A stretch of DNA of 64,000 nt from Haematobia irritans (taxonomy: Eukaryota; Arthropoda; Insecta; Diptera; Muscidae), in NCBI RefSeq assembly GCF_050003625.1, contig NC_134400.1, positions 67,040,126 to 67,104,125 of the forward strand. Reading direction: 5' to 3'. Positions 32,563-45,041 of this stretch are shown piece by piece. How positions within the stretch are numbered: the first letter of the stretch is position 1; each line of letters begins with the position of its first letter. Position numbers and translations under genes: made by a program. The notes under the pieces were generated by a model. The model saw nothing but the letters and a program-made list of their open reading frames with translations, searched no databases and was not told where the DNA came from.

Positions 32563-34686
32563 ATAAAACCCTGTCTGATACGAATTTTACTTTAGTTTAT
32601 CAGAATGTTAGGGGACTTAACACAAAATTATGCAACCTATATACGGATAGCTTTGGCTTTGATTATGATTTGATTATAATTACTGAAACCTGGCTTCAAA
32701 GTAATATCTTAAATACTGAAAACTTATGCGACAAGTACCAAATTTATAGATGTGACCGCACAAATGGTTTGAAGAAATCTGGTGGCGGCGTCCTAATTGC
32801 TGTTTCTTCGAAATTTGCTTCATCAAAAATTGATATTCCAAATGAACTTCAAATTGAATATGTAGGAGTGAAAATAAGGTGCGGCCATAATTCATTATTT
32901 GTGACTTGCTCCTATATTCCTCCTGGTTCTTGTAACGATGTTTATAATGCTCATTTGACTGCTATCCAATCGGTCCTATCTACTGCGAGATCCTCTGATT
33001 TGATTGTTTTGTCTGGTGATTTTAACATTCCATCTATTACATGGAAATATTGTGAGGAAATGAATTACTCCGTACCAATGCTAAGAAATGGATATCAATC
33101 TGAATTTGTTGAAAACTTGTTAAAAGATGGTCTTTTTCAAATTAGCAACATACAAAATTCGAATAATAAATTACTTGATTTATTTTTTACAAATGAACTA
33201 AAAGATGTGTTTTTATCACGCGTCAATGCCGTAGTAAATCCTGAAGATGTTCATCGTCCCACTGTCTGTATGGATATAAATATGTCTTTTTCGAGATCTA
33301 TGCGAAAAAAACTCGTATTGAAAACTGATAAAATATTCTCTTTTAATAGAACTGATTACGAAAAACTGAACTCATTACTATTAAATGTGGATTGGAATAA
33401 AATCTTACCAGAAATCTTGATGAATCAATAAATACATTTTATGAAACTTTGAATTCATTCATAGCCCAATCTGTTCCATTAATTCGAATAACTTCTCACA
33501 CTGGTCCACCTTGGAATGACAGTAAATTACGTAACTTGAAGAATAGAAAGAATAAACTTTATAAAAAGTATAAAAAATCTGGATCTGTGACTGACTATGC
33601 AAACTACTCAATTGCTCGTTCAGAATACAACCTGTGGTATAAACAATCCTATAACAATTATTTATCGAAAATTAAAAATGAACTGAAGCTTAATCCAAAG
33701 TCATTTTACAGATTTGTTAATTCTAAACGTCAATCAAATGTGTATCCAAGAACCCTTCACTATGGTGCTGTTGAAGGGGATGATAATGAATCTATATGTA
33801 ATTTGTTTTCAAAGTTCTTTGCAACAACTTATTGCCATAAGGATTTCAAGCAATCTGATGCGTACCCATATAAGATAGAGGAATATTCGACATTCACTAC
33901 TCCATTTATTTCTCCTGATATTGTGATGAGTTATATGGAAAAGATAAAATGTTCATATCGCCCGGACCCTGATGGGATTCCCAGTAACATCCTCAAATAT
34001 TGTGCTCATTCTCTTTCGACTGCTCTTTCATTTCTGTTTAATGAATCTTTGCGCACAGGTCACTTTCCTACGTTGTGGAAGAATTCATTTATCATTCCGC
34101 TATTTAAAAATGGAAGCAAGTCAGATATTACGAATTATAGAGGCATTGCTAAATTAAGTGCTATTCCAAAACTGTTGGAGAAAATTATTTCTGATATTTT
34201 GAATCATCAAGTCTCCTCTCTTCTATCGCCTAAACAACACGGCTTCCGTAAATCTTGTTCGACCATAACAAATATCTTGGAATTGACTACAATGGTTAAT
34301 GAAGGCTTTAGAGATCGTTTACAGACTGATGTCATTTATACTGATTTTAGTAAGACGTTTGACAAAGTAAACCATTCACTTTTACTGTACAAACTGCATC
34401 GCATGGGCTTCAGTGAATTAATGGTATCCTGGCTTGAAAGTTATCTAAAGAATCGTACACAATTTGTAGTATTTGATAACATTATTTCAAAATCAATACA
34501 TGTGCCTTCTGGTGTTCCACAAGGCAGTCATCTTGGCCCTCTATTGTTCTGCTTATTTATAAATGCCTTCCATCAGCCATTAAATATGGTTACACTCTCA
34601 TGTATGCTGACGATGTTAAAATTATAAAGGTTATTCGGAATAGTGATGACCAATCCTTACTCCAATCTGATCTGAATAGCATGTAC
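32553..34686 (+). pseudogene. ORF2 copy 1: endonuclease and RT, frameshifted and truncated
   Basis: In the -1 frame from the heptamer: NFTLVYQNVRGLNTK, then ITETW (metal Glu), LIVLSGDFNIP and a modified SDH region (EDVHRPTVCMD). A frame change at about 33413 (shared with copy 2) leads to the RT: GPDGIPSNILKY, ITNYRGIAKLSAIPKLLEKI, DFSKTFDKVNHSLL, SGVPQGSHLGPLLFCLFIN. A one-base loss at about 34567 (FINA in place of FINDL) is private to copy 1 and destroys the YADD frame. The sequence ends at the duplication junction. Confidence 0.85.
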
Positions 34687-34816
34687 ACTTTGGATTTTAC
34701 GTATTAAATTTCACTTTTGATTTCAAGTCTGAATCATATATTTATTCATTGCGAAATTGTTGGAAATATACTTGCGTCCACATTTTTGTCTTTGACATAT
34801 TAAGAAAAATTGAAAA

Positions 34817-35756
34817 ATGGCTTGCCCTATACCGTCGTGTCGTATCACTAAATTGGATGAACAAATGATTTCGTGCTGGATTTGTTCAACAAGTTACCAT
34901 TCAAAATGTGCGCAATTAGCAGCACGCACAATTGACAACTTACGTGAAGATAAGGGTCTGCGGTGGTGCTGTGAAAAGTGCAAACATATTGATGGCGAGT
35001 TTTTTTACCTTTTTTAAAAACTGTAGAGCCAGACTCGATGATATTTCGAGGGATTTTGATTTGATCTCAGATCGCTTTAAAAAATATAAGAATCTTCTTG
35101 ATAATTCTTCAAACTTGGACATAGTGTTACAATCACCAACTGAAAATTCCAGAAAAAGGAAGAAATCTAAATCTAACAAGAATTCATCTAACAATGAGAT
35201 TGAAACAATTTCTCCGACACTAGTTAACGCCAATAATAATATTCAGGATTCAGAGACTGTTGTCATTCCTACTAACAACGCTGAAACTGCACCTTTACCT
35301 ATTCCACCTATTATTATTACCCCGTCGCATTCGAATTCAATGAACACTGGAACAGTAGTGGCACCAGCTACTGTGTTAACTGATACTAATGCATTCTTTT
35401 CTCCTTTTAATACACCTACAAATCAATCGCCTGCTGGTTCAGCTCCAAAACCTTTAAGGGTCTTACCCCCAATGAAAACCATTTTTGCTGCCCGTTTTGC
35501 TCCAGAAACAACAGAGGATGATATTCATTTCTACATAAAATCAAAACTGAATGCAAATGTAGACATTAAGGTATCTAAACTGCAATTTGTAGAGAGGAGG
35601 AACAAGTCGTCATTCAAAATTTTCGTACCTGAGGACATTTTTGACACAGTGGTCAATCCGGAATTCTGGCCTTACAGAGCTGTGGTGCATGAATTTGTTT
35701 TTAGAGATAGAGTTGCCCGTTTACCTGTACGTCCCGTTGAGCAATCAAAAAACTGA
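34817..35756 (+). pseudogene. ORF1 copy 2 (PHD finger, same frameshift)
   Basis: Almost identical to 31623-32562. One substitution seen (TNNAETAP against TNKAETAP). The T7 frame change is shared at about 35000-35006. Confidence 0.8.
35747..35753 (+). promoter_or_regulatory. -1 frameshift heptamer AAAAAAC, copy 2
   Basis: Identical in sequence and phase to 32553-32559: TCA AAA AAC TGA with ORF2 in the -1 frame. Confidence 0.6.
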
Positions 35757-38622
35757 ATAAAACCCTGTCTGATACGAATTTTACTTTAGTTTATCAGAAT
35801 GTTAGGGGACTTAACACAAAATTATGCAACCTATATACGGATAGCTTTGGCTTTGATTATGATTTGATTATAATTACTGAAACCTGGCTTCAAAGTAATA
35901 TCTTAAATACTGAAAACTTATGCGACAAGTACCAAATTTATAGATGTGACCGCACAAATGGTTTGAAGAAATCTGGTGGCGGCGTCCTAATTGCTGTTTC
36001 TTCGAAATTTGCTTCATCAAAAATTGATATTCCAAATGAACTTCAAATTGAATATGTAGGAGTGAAAATAAGGTGCGGCCATAATTCATTATTTGTGACT
36101 TGCTCCTATATTCCTCCTGGTTCTTGTAACGATGTTTATAATGCTCATTTGACTGCTATCCAATCGGTCCTATCTACTGCGAGATCCTCTGATTTGATTG
36201 TTTTGTCTGGTGATTTTAACATTCCATCTATTACATGGAAATATTGTGAGGAAATGAATTACTCCGTACCAATGCTAAGAAATGGATATCAATCTGAATT
36301 TGTTGAAAACTTGTTAAAAGATGGTCTTTTTCAAATTAGCAACATACAAAATTCGAATAATAAATTACTTGATTTATTTTTTACAAATGAACTAAAAGAT
36401 GTGTTTTTATCACGCGTCAATGCCGTAGTAAATCCTGAAGATGTTCATCGTCCCACTGTCTGTATGGATATAAATATGTCTTTTTCGAGATCTATGCGAA
36501 AAAAACTCGTATTGAAAACTGATAAAATATTCTCTTTTAATAGAACTGATTACGAAAAACTGAACTCATTACTATTAAATGTGGATTGGAATAAAATCTT
36601 ACCAGAAATCTTGATGAATCAATAAATACATTTTATGAAACTTTGAATTCATTCATAGCCCAATCTGTTCCATTAATTCGAATAACTTCTCACACTGGTC
36701 CACCTTGGAATGACAGTAAATTACGTAACTTGAAGAATAGAAAGAATAAACTTTATAAAAAGTATAAAAAATCTGGATCTGTGACTGACTATGCAAACTA
36801 CTCAATTGCTCGTTCAGAATACAACCTGTGGAATAAACAATCCTATAACAATTATTTATCGAAAATTAAAAATGAACTGAAGCTTAATCCAAAGTCATTT
36901 TACAGATTTGTTAATTCTAAACGTCAATCAAATGTGTATCCAAGAACCCTTCACTATGGTGCTGTTGAAGGGGATGAAAATGAATCTATATGTAATTTGT
37001 TTTCAAAGTTCTTTGCAACAACTTATTGCCATAAGGATTTCAAGCAATCTGATGCGTACCCATATAAGATAGAGGAATATTCGACATTCACTACTCCATT
37101 TATTTCTCCTGATATTGTGATGAGTTATATGGAAAAGATAAAATGTTCATATCGCCCGGACCCTGATGGGATTCCCAGTAACATCCTCAAATATTGTGCT
37201 CATTCTCTTTCGACTGCTCTTTCATTTCTGTTTAATGAATCTTTGCGCACAGGTCACTTTCCTACGTTGTGGAAGAATTCATTTATCATTCCGCTATTTA
37301 AAAATGGAAGCAAGTCAGATATTACGAATTATAGAGGCATTGCTAAATTAAGTGCTATTCCAAAACTGTTGGAGAAAATTATTTCTGATATTTTGAATCA
37401 TCAAGTCTCCTCTCTTCTATCGCCTAAACAACACGGCTTCCGTAAATCTTGTTCGACCATAACAAATATCTTGGAATTGACTACAATGGTTAATGAAGGC
37501 TTTAGAGATCGTTTACAGACTGATGTCATTTATACTGATTTTAGTAAGACGTTTGACAAAGTAAACCATTCACTTTTACTGTACAAACTGCATCGCATGG
37601 GCTTCAGTGAATTAATGGTATCCTGGCTTGAAAGTTATCTAAAGAATCGTACACAATTTGTAGTATTTGATAACATTATTTCAAAATCAATACATGTGCC
37701 TTCTGGTGTTCCACAAGGCAGTCATCTTGGCCCTCTATTGTTCTGCTTATTTATAAATGACCTTCCATCAGCCATTAAATATGGTTACACTCTCATGTAT
37801 GCTGACGATGTTAAAATTATAAAGGTTATTCGGAATAGTGATGACCAATCCTTACTCCAATCTGATCTGAATAGCATGTACAGATGGTGCTCATCAAATA
37901 TGATGGAACTGAACATAAGGAAATGCAAGCATATCTCTTTTTATAGATTAAATTATATCGACACGAATTATAACTTGAATGGCACAACGCTTGAAACTGT
38001 TGAATCCTTTAAAGATCTTGGAATACTTTTGGATCGCAGGCTAAATTTTAGATCTCACATTTCTATGACTGTAAATAAGGCCTATGGATCATTTGGATTT
38101 GTCAAGCGCTGGAGTAAGGAATTTTCTGACCCATTTGTTACAAGAAACTTATATACTTCGCTTGTGCGTCCTATCCTGGAATATGGATCTGTAATTTGGG
38201 ACCCACAGTACCAAATTCATTGCAATCGTATTGAATCTGTTCAGAAACAATTTTTACTGTTTTGTTTACGTCGGAATAACTGGACACCTCAAACCTTGCC
38301 GTCTTACAAAGAAAGACTATCGCTCATCAAATTACCTACACTGAAAAGTAGACGTACCATGCTGAATATCTGTTTTATGGTTGATTTAATTAACGGAAGA
38401 TTTAAATCTGACTTCCTTATTAACAGCATATCATTTAATGTACCCTTTAGACCTACCCGCAACTTTGAACTGCTCCACATTGAATACTTTCGAACGAACT
38501 TTGAAAACAACGATCCACTTCGCCGACTTTGTAAAGAATTCAATAAATTTTATTATTATCTTGATTTGTCAGAAGAGAAATACAATGTAAAGAAAAAGAT
38601 AACATTATTATTAAATACTTGA
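35747..38622 (+). pseudogene. ORF2 copy 2: endonuclease plus complete RT, one frameshift
   Basis: The endonuclease frame ends at 36625 and the RT frame (open from just upstream of 36643) runs 659 codons to 38622. RT has GPDGIPSNILKYC, DFSKTFDKVNHSLL, SGVPQGSHLGPL, LMYADDVKII (catalytic YADD), FKDLGILLDRRLNF and a C-terminal region FVTRNLYTSLVRPILEYGSV. Only the shared frame change at about 36607 separates the two halves; otherwise the product looks complete. The protein would nick DNA and reverse transcribe its RNA there. Confidence 0.85.
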
Positions 38623-38709
38623 TATATTAACAAACGATATGTATATAATGTAATATATTACTGTTAGTCTGTAAGGGTTTAATCCATAGATGAAAATAAT
38701 AAAAAAAAA

Positions 38710-39278
38710 GGTATTTGAGAGAGCTTTTTTTTGTGCAATCGCAAAAATCGAAAAATACGAAAATTGAAACTTTTTGGGGCAAGGAAAGATTTTTTTTTTT
38801 TAAATACAATTCTTTGGGAATCAAAAATATGGATTGAAACTTTTATAACTTTTGAACTGGTTATAAAGAAATATTGCTGAATATACTATTCCCAAAATTC
38901 GTGTCAAAAATCCCCGAAGTAGGGATATATGTTATTTTTTTGTAATTTGGATATTTCTCAGCTGTTTACTGCTAGGATGTTGAAACCTTTTACAGTTAGT
39001 TAGTGGACACATAAGGCTTTTTGGAAAAGAGGCCGGCTTAGCAATCGGTGCTTTGCCGAATGAGAATTTTTTAAAACAAAATTTTTTCTTTTTTCAAAAT
39101 TGTCGATTTTGGTATAAGAAGAACTTAGACTACTTAACCAAAATGGCCGATAAAAACTTAAAACGTATCCTTATTTGGCGTTCTATAAGAAACAAGCAAA
39201 AAACTTGGAAGAATTTTTTTGAAATTTCAAATTGTGGAGTCTACAACTTTTAATCAAAAGCACATAGATACACAATTT
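38710..39278. other. Intergenic, no gene seen
   Basis: AT-rich with long T and A runs. No terminal repeats or conserved frames recognised. Confidence 0.5.
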
Positions 39279-40200
39279 TTATACCCTGCGCCACACTGTG
39301 GAACAGGGTATTATAAGTTAGTGCATATGTTTGTAACACCCAGAAGGAGACGAGATAGACAAATAGTGTCTTCGGCAATAATGCTCAGGGTGGGTCCCTG
39401 AGTCGATATAACCATGTCCGTCCGCCCGTCTGTCTGTCTGTGAACACGTTTTTGTGATCAAAGTCTAGGTCGCAATTTAGGTCCAATCGCCTTCAAATTT
39501 GGCACAAGTATGTGTTTTGGCTCAGAATAGAACCCTATTGATTTTGGAAGAAATCGGTTCAGATTTAGATATAGCTCCCATATATATCTTTCGCCCCATA
39601 TGCACTAATATCGACCCAGCAGCCAGAGTTTTATACCGATTTGCTTGAAATTTTGTACAAACATAAAACTTAGTCGTATAGTCAAGTGTGCAAAATTTGA
39701 TTGAAATCGGTTCAGATTTAGATATAGCTCCCATATATATCTTTCGCCCGATATGGACTTATATGGCCCCAGAAGCCAGATTTTTGGCCGAATTTGGTTG
39801 AAATTTTGCACTAGGAGTACAATTAGTAGTATAGTCAAGTGTGCAAAATTTGATTCAAATCGGTTCAGATTTAGATATAGCTCCCATATATCTCTTTCGC
39901 CCGATATGGACTAATATGGTCCCAAAATCCAGAGTTTTGGCCCAATTTGTTGAAATTTTGCACAGGGAGTAGACTTAGCATTGCAGCTATGCGTTCCAAA
40001 TTTGGTTGAAATCGATTCAGATTTAGATATAGCTCCCATATATATCTTTCGTCCGATATGCACTTATATGGACCCAGAAGCCAGAGTTTTAGCCAACTTA
40101 AATTTTGAGTCTATAGATTTTGTAAAAGTCTATCAAATTCTGTCCAAATCGAGTGATATTTAAATTTATGTATTTGGGACAAACCTTTATATATAGCACA
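39279..40200. repeat. Second 'TATACCC' repeat family with ~153-bp internal units
   Basis: Starts TATACCCTGCGCCACACTGT, followed by a leader with GTCCGTCCGCCCGTCTGTC and then four units with the landmark CGGTTCAGATTTAGATATAG at 39555, 39708, 39861 and 40013 (spacing 153, 153, 152). Different in sequence from 3762-5311 but with the same layout and period. Short frames here are not genes. Confidence 0.8.
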
Positions 40201-40543
40201 CAACCCTTTTTTGGAGGGTTTTTATAAGAGAAAAAAGTTCATAATTGTGGATTTGACAGCTAAAACAATATTAAATACCCCCAAGGTGACCAACTTTCAA
40301 CGCCTACAGGTCAGCCCGTAGACCCACTAGGTACTCACAAACTTGCAAACCAAGAGGAAAACACCTCAGCTTTCACAAACAAAAAAGAAAAAAATATATT
40401 AATATTTCTATCCGTTTAAAAGTTGCAGAATTATTTCCAAACAAAGCGATTTGGAACCACTGTGCGATAACTCATTTAATGTTCTCTAAAATATTTATAT
40501 TATCAAATTACTTACCTTTTTTATATTTTAATATAACGATGGT
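40201..40543. other. Intergenic, no gene seen
   Basis: AT-rich sequence without recognisable content. Confidence 0.5.
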
Positions 40544-40604
40544 ACTTTAAAACCTTTTTAATTTAACAACTTTGCTGCTCAACACTTTAAAACCTTTTTA
40601 TTTT
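40544..40604 (+). repeat. 40-bp direct repeat interrupted by the LOA-like insertion
   Basis: Unit 1 is 40544-40583 (ACTTTAAAACCTTTTTAATT then AACAACTTTGCTGCTCAAC). Unit 2 starts at 40584 and, after the inserted element, finishes at 43121-43139 (AACAACTTTGCTCCTCAAC). TTTTTATTTT at 40595-40604 and 43111-43120 is the target duplication of the insertion. Confidence 0.8.
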
Positions 40605-43110
40605 AGGTTAGGTTAGGTTAGGTTAAAGTGGCAGCCCGATTAAATTTCAGGCTCACTTAGACTATTCAGTCCATTGTGATACCACATTTAACTAAAAGTA
40701 CCTATTACATATGGGCACTTCTAGTCTTAACCACTGAACCTTCTCCATTATTTACTTTTGTGGAACCAACCAGATTGCTCCAAAAACATTAACAAACTGC
40801 TTAAGTTAACGTTTTCCAGGTCAGCCAGTAATCTAAAGCTATATGCTCCTAAAATTCGCTTACGCCTTACACAAAAACCAGGACACTCACACAAGAGGTG
40901 TTTAATTGATTCCTTTTCCTCCACGTCATGACAGCTTATACAATAGTCATTATACTTCGCACCTATAGTTTTTGCAAATTCGCCTATCAGGCAGCGACCC
41001 GTTATAGCAGATATTAGGAGTGCTATCTGACGCCTTGAGAACACTAGCATATCTAGTGTGCGGTTTAAGTTTAAATGGGGCCATATTTGCTTGGTGTCGT
41101 TACAACCCTTGCAATTTTCCCATCGAATATTGGCCATCATAACAGCCTTCTCACGCAGTAAGAGCTTGCAGGTGGCCAGAGGCATACCAACAGATTCTAG
41201 TTCCCCTGGAATATGTAAGGTAGTTCCTAGCTTTGCTAACACATCTGCTTCACAGTTCCCCGGTATGTTCCTATGACCAGGCACCCATATTAGGTGAATA
41301 TTGTACTGCTCAGCCATCTCGTTGAGAGATTTGCGGCAGTCTATGGCCGTTTTTGAGTTAAGGAACACAGAGTCCAAGGATTTTATTGCAGGTTGACTGT
41401 CTGAGTATATATTAATGCCAATATTTGTTGGAACATTACTTCTCAGCCAATTCACCACCTCTCTTATTGCCAATATTTCAGCCTGAAAAACACTACAGTG
41501 ATTTGGTAATCTTTTCGCTATTCGAATTTCCAGATCTTTAGAAAATACTCCGAACCCCACTTGTCCATTCAATTTGGAGCCATCAGTATAGAAATCTATA
41601 TATCTTCTATTCCCCGTGGTCTGTGGTGGTGTAGCCTCACTGTTGGGAATTAGAGTTTCAAACTTTATGTCGAAAAGTGGTTTTGCCAGGGTGTAATCCA
41701 CTACGTTAGGCACATCTGGCATTACTTTGAGGACCGAACTATGACCGTACATTTTTTCCGACCACAGCGATAGCTCGCGCAACCGCACAGCCGTTGTTAC
41801 AGCTGACTGTTTGGCCAAAATGTCTAAAGGCAATAGATGTATCATGACATTAAGGGAGTCTGTTCCTGTCTTACTAAATGCGCCTGAGATACATAAGCAC
41901 GCCATACGCTGAACTTTATCTAAACAAGTCGGTTTCTGAAGTGCCGGCCACCAGACTACAACACCATATAGCATTATAGGTCTAACCACTGCCGTGTATA
42001 GCCAATGCACAATTTTTGGTCTTAGTCCCCACTTTTTCGCTATTGCCTTTTTGCACGAGTACAAAGCTACCGTGGTTTTTCTCGCCCTCTCTTCAATATT
42101 AAGCCTAAAATTCAGCTTCCTGTCCAAAATAACGCCAAGGTATTTTGCACACTCACCAAAGGGAATTTCAGTACCCCCTAAGGAAATGGGCCTAACCGTG
42201 GGAGTTTTGCGATCTTTGCAGTACATGACTATTTCTGTCTTTGCTGGATTTACACCAAGACCATTATCTTTCGCCCATTTCTCAGTCATCCGGAGAGCTC
42301 TCTGTATAATATCTCTGATTGTGGATGGGAATTTTCCCCTGACTGCTAGCGCCACATCATCTGCGTATGCCACCACTTTTATCCTTTCTTTTTCTAGAGA
42401 AACCAGAAGGTTGTTTATAGCAACATTCCAAAGAAGAGGTGACAGAACTCCTCCTTGGGGAGTGCCCGTGTTCACATACCTTTGTATGTTTGCTTGCCCT
42501 AGTGTGGCTGAAATACGTCTCTTTATTAGAAGTTCGTCTAACAGCCTAAGTATACCTGCATCAACATTCAGAGTTGTCAGTCCATTTAATATCGAGCTCG
42601 GATGGACATTATTGAACGCCCCTTCGATGTCTAGAAACGCCACGATTGTGTATTCTTTGACAGATAGTGAGCTTTCAATAAAGCTGACCAGTTCATGCAA
42701 TGCGGTCTCAGTAGACCTGCCCTTCGAGTATGCATGCTGTCGTTTCGAGAGCAAACTTGAATCCACGCTAGTTCTAAGATACATGTCTATCATCCTCTCC
42801 AGGGTCTTAAGTAGGAATGAGGATAAGCTGATTGGTCGGAAATCCTTCGCACTCGAGTGAGAGGCTTTTCCTGCTTTAGGTATGAAGACAACTTTTGTTT
42901 CCCTCCACTTTTCTGGAATATATGCTAAGTTTACACATTGTTTATATATCACCGTCAACCAGGGGATAATTCTTTCAGCCACTGCCTGTAACTCCGCCGG
43001 AGTAATTCCATCAGGTCCGGGGGATTTGAATGGTCCAAAGCTATTTAAAGCCCATTTTATTCTAGATTCCGACACAATTTCCTCGATAGGAAATGATCGC
43101 TGAGCCTCTG
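40605..43110 (-). mobile_element. LOA-like non-LTR retrotransposon, 5'-truncated, with target duplication
   Basis: Flanked by the 10-bp duplication TTTTTATTTT. The 3' end on the minus strand is a short UTR followed by a (TAACC)n tail (plus-strand AGGTTAGGTTAGGTTAGGTTA at 40605-40625). The 5' part (ORF1, endonuclease) is absent because of truncation at 43110. The RT-RNase H frame is open. An RNase H after RT and a microsatellite tail fit the LOA group. Confidence 0.9.
40748..43110 (-). CDS. ORF2 C-terminal part: reverse transcriptase and RNase H (5'-truncated, open)
   Basis: Open for nearly 790 codons. The frame extends to 43138 in flanking DNA, but element sequence begins at 43110 (EAQRSFPIEE). 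RT: PGPDGITPAELQ, FRPISLSSFLLKTLER, KRQHAYSKGRSTETAL, FLDIEGAFNNV (first Asp), TGTPQGGVLSPLLWN, VVAYADDVALAV (YADD). RNase H at roughly residues 515-640: DFYTDGSKLNG, FQAEILAI, IYSDSQPAIKSL and GNCEADVLAK give the four acidic residues. A Cys/His segment C-x2-C...H-x3-C-x-C (CISCHDVEEKESIKHLLCEC) follows. It copies element RNA at a nicked target and removes RNA from the hybrid. No internal lesion seen, but without an endonuclease it is not autonomous. Confidence 0.9.
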
Positions 43111-43140
43111 TTTTTATTTTAACAACTTTGCTCCTCAACG

Positions 43141-44796
43141 TTCACATTCAAAATGGCCTCTGCGTTTATCCCGTTATATAGAGATGTAAGCGTCATGAAC
43201 CCACAGTTTTGAGTACATGTATCTTTGCGGTTACTCGCAAATGCAAAGTAAATTAAAGATCAATTTCGCGATTACTTTTTTGATATAAAGCTGAGTACTA
43301 TGTTCGGTTTTCAAGCTGAAAACCAGCTTGTTTTCACGGTTACTTTTTTAAATTAATTAAATTATAAATTTAAAAGAGTTCACAATCAATTCCTTAGATC
43401 GTCTCCATTCATTATTTCACAAAACTTTATATAAATATAGTCGTCTTCAAATATATATTTGTACTTTTAATTTAGTGTTTTGGTGAAAAATCCGAACGTA
43501 GTACCCACTTTAAAGGTGGGTACTAAGTTCGAGTTTAAGCCTAGTACTAAGATCACGTTTTCACGCGAAAAACTGTTATACTCCATATAAAAAAGGTTAG
43601 CGCGGAATAAATGCGAAATCTCTGTTTTGAGCATTTTAAAGCAAATATTTATACAACCCTGGATTTTTCGCACGAAAAAATAGGCAGGTATATTATTTCG
43701 CATAAATAAGTTAACATCCCTGGGTTTGAGACCCTATTTACGGAGATATATGAAGATATTCGTTTTTCGCATAAACGAACTTAGTACTAGGCATTAGCCG
43801 CTAAAAATAAATCATTAAAAAAGGTTTAAGATTAGACCTCTTTGATGAACATTTTATTATAAATTGAAGGGAAATTGCGCAAAGCCACTTTTCATAAAGT
43901 TTATATTCTTAAAAATAGACTATTAAGGTGAGTATTGAGTTCGAGTTTAGACGCTAAAATCGCCAATTTTTCAAGATTACTTTTGTCTAATGCCTAGGTA
44001 CTAAGTTCGTTTTTGCGAAAAACGAATATCTTCATTTATCTCCGTAAATAGGGTCTCAAGCCCAGGGATGTTATCTTATTTATGCGAAATAATATACCTT
44101 CCTATTTTTTCGTGCGAAAAATCCAGGGTTGTATAAATATGTGTTTGAAAATGCTCAAAACAAAGATTTCGCATTTATTCCGCGCTAAAGGTGTGTACTA
44201 TATTCGGTTTTCGAGTTGAAATCACTTTATTTTCGCGATTACTTTTCCTGAAATAATCAAAATTATAAATGAAAACAGACATATTCCTGTAAAATCTTGC
44301 CGAAATCTAGAGGAACAAGAAATTGCACATCAATTGAGTTAATTTATCTGCTTCATATTGAACTGTTTTAATAAAGTAACCGCGAAAATTTCAACGCGAA
44401 AAGCGAACATAGTACTTACCTTAACGTTTTTTATATGGAGTATAACAGTTTTTCGTGCGAAAACGTGATCTTAGTACTAGGCTTAAAGCTGGGTACGATG
44501 TTCAGTTTTCAAGCTGAAAAACAGCTTGTTTTCACGGTTACTTTTTTAAATTAGTTAAATTATAAATATAAAATGGTTCACAATCAATTCCTTAGATCTT
44601 TTCCATTCATTATTTCACAAGACTTCATAAAAATATATTCTTCTTCATATAAATTTTTGTACTTTTAATTTAATGTTTTGGTGAAAAATACGAACATAGT
44701 ACTCACCTCAGTAATCCATTAAAAAGAATATAAACATTGTGAAAATCTGTTTTGGTGAAAAATACGAACATAGTACTCACCTTTAGCCACTAAAAC
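43141..44796. repeat. Nested MITE cluster with a fold-back
   Basis: Short elements ending in AAGGTGRGTACTAWGTTCG-type TIRs. MITE 1 is about 43290-43513 (CTGAGTACTATGTTCGG...CCGAACGTAGTACCCAC). A relative lies at about 44490-44708, another at about 44191-44420. All contain CAAGCTGAAAACCAGCTTG-like hairpins or CACGATTACTTTT blocks. Between them is the large inverted repeat listed separately. The 78-codon minus frame at 43467-43703 is part of it and not a gene. Confidence 0.65.
43541..44490. repeat. Inverted repeat (fold-back), right arm split by a MITE
   Basis: The left arm (about 43541-43798) is matched in reverse complement by 43989-44190 plus 44425-44485. Matching blocks include GGGTCTCAARCCCAGGGATG, CGTGCGAAAAATCCAGGGTT and TATGGAGTATAACAGTTTTT. 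The right arm is interrupted after CCGCGCTAA by a 235-bp MITE; the uninterrupted left arm shows the empty site, with a TAA duplication. Confidence 0.8.
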
Positions 44797-45041
44797 CGGA
44801 ATTAAATCAGTAAAAACAGTATAAAATTGTATCTTTTAGTTTTCAAGCTGAAAACCAGCTTGTTTTCACGATTACTTTTGTAAATTAATTAAATTATAAA
44901 TATCAAATGGTTCAAAATCAATTCCTTAGATCTTTTCCATTCATTATTTCGCAAGACTTTTTATTAATATAATTGTCTTCATAGAGATTTTTGTACTTTT
45001 AATTTAGTGTTTTGGTGAAAAATACGAACATAGTACTCACC

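Larger units (their letters stand above)
31493..34686 (+). mobile_element. Jockey/CR1-like non-LTR element, copy 1 (3'-truncated duplicate unit)
   Basis: Holds the end of the 5' UTR, ORF1, and ORF2 up to the middle of RT. It ends abruptly at AGCATGTAC, after which sequence equal to 31493 onwards (ACTTTGGATTTTACG) starts again. All matched positions in copy 2 are 3,194 bases further on, so this is a tandem DNA duplication inside one element, not two insertions. Confidence 0.9.
34687..38709 (+). mobile_element. Jockey/CR1-like non-LTR element, copy 2, reaching the 3' end
   Basis: Same content as copy 1 with a few base changes, then the rest of ORF2, a short 3' UTR and an end AATAATAAAAAAAAA at about 38696-38709. 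Its upstream edge is the duplication junction, so no separate target duplication exists at the left. A poly(A)-like end favours Jockey; the PHD ORF1 is more typical of CR1. Confidence 0.85.

Noticed and set aside
40605..40625. TTAGG telomere repeat
   Set aside because: Only about four units, joined directly to the 3' UTR of a non-LTR element and flanked by a target duplication; it is the element's tail.
41994..42860. 288-codon plus frame
   Set aside because: Antisense to the RT of the LOA-like ORF2; no recognisable protein.
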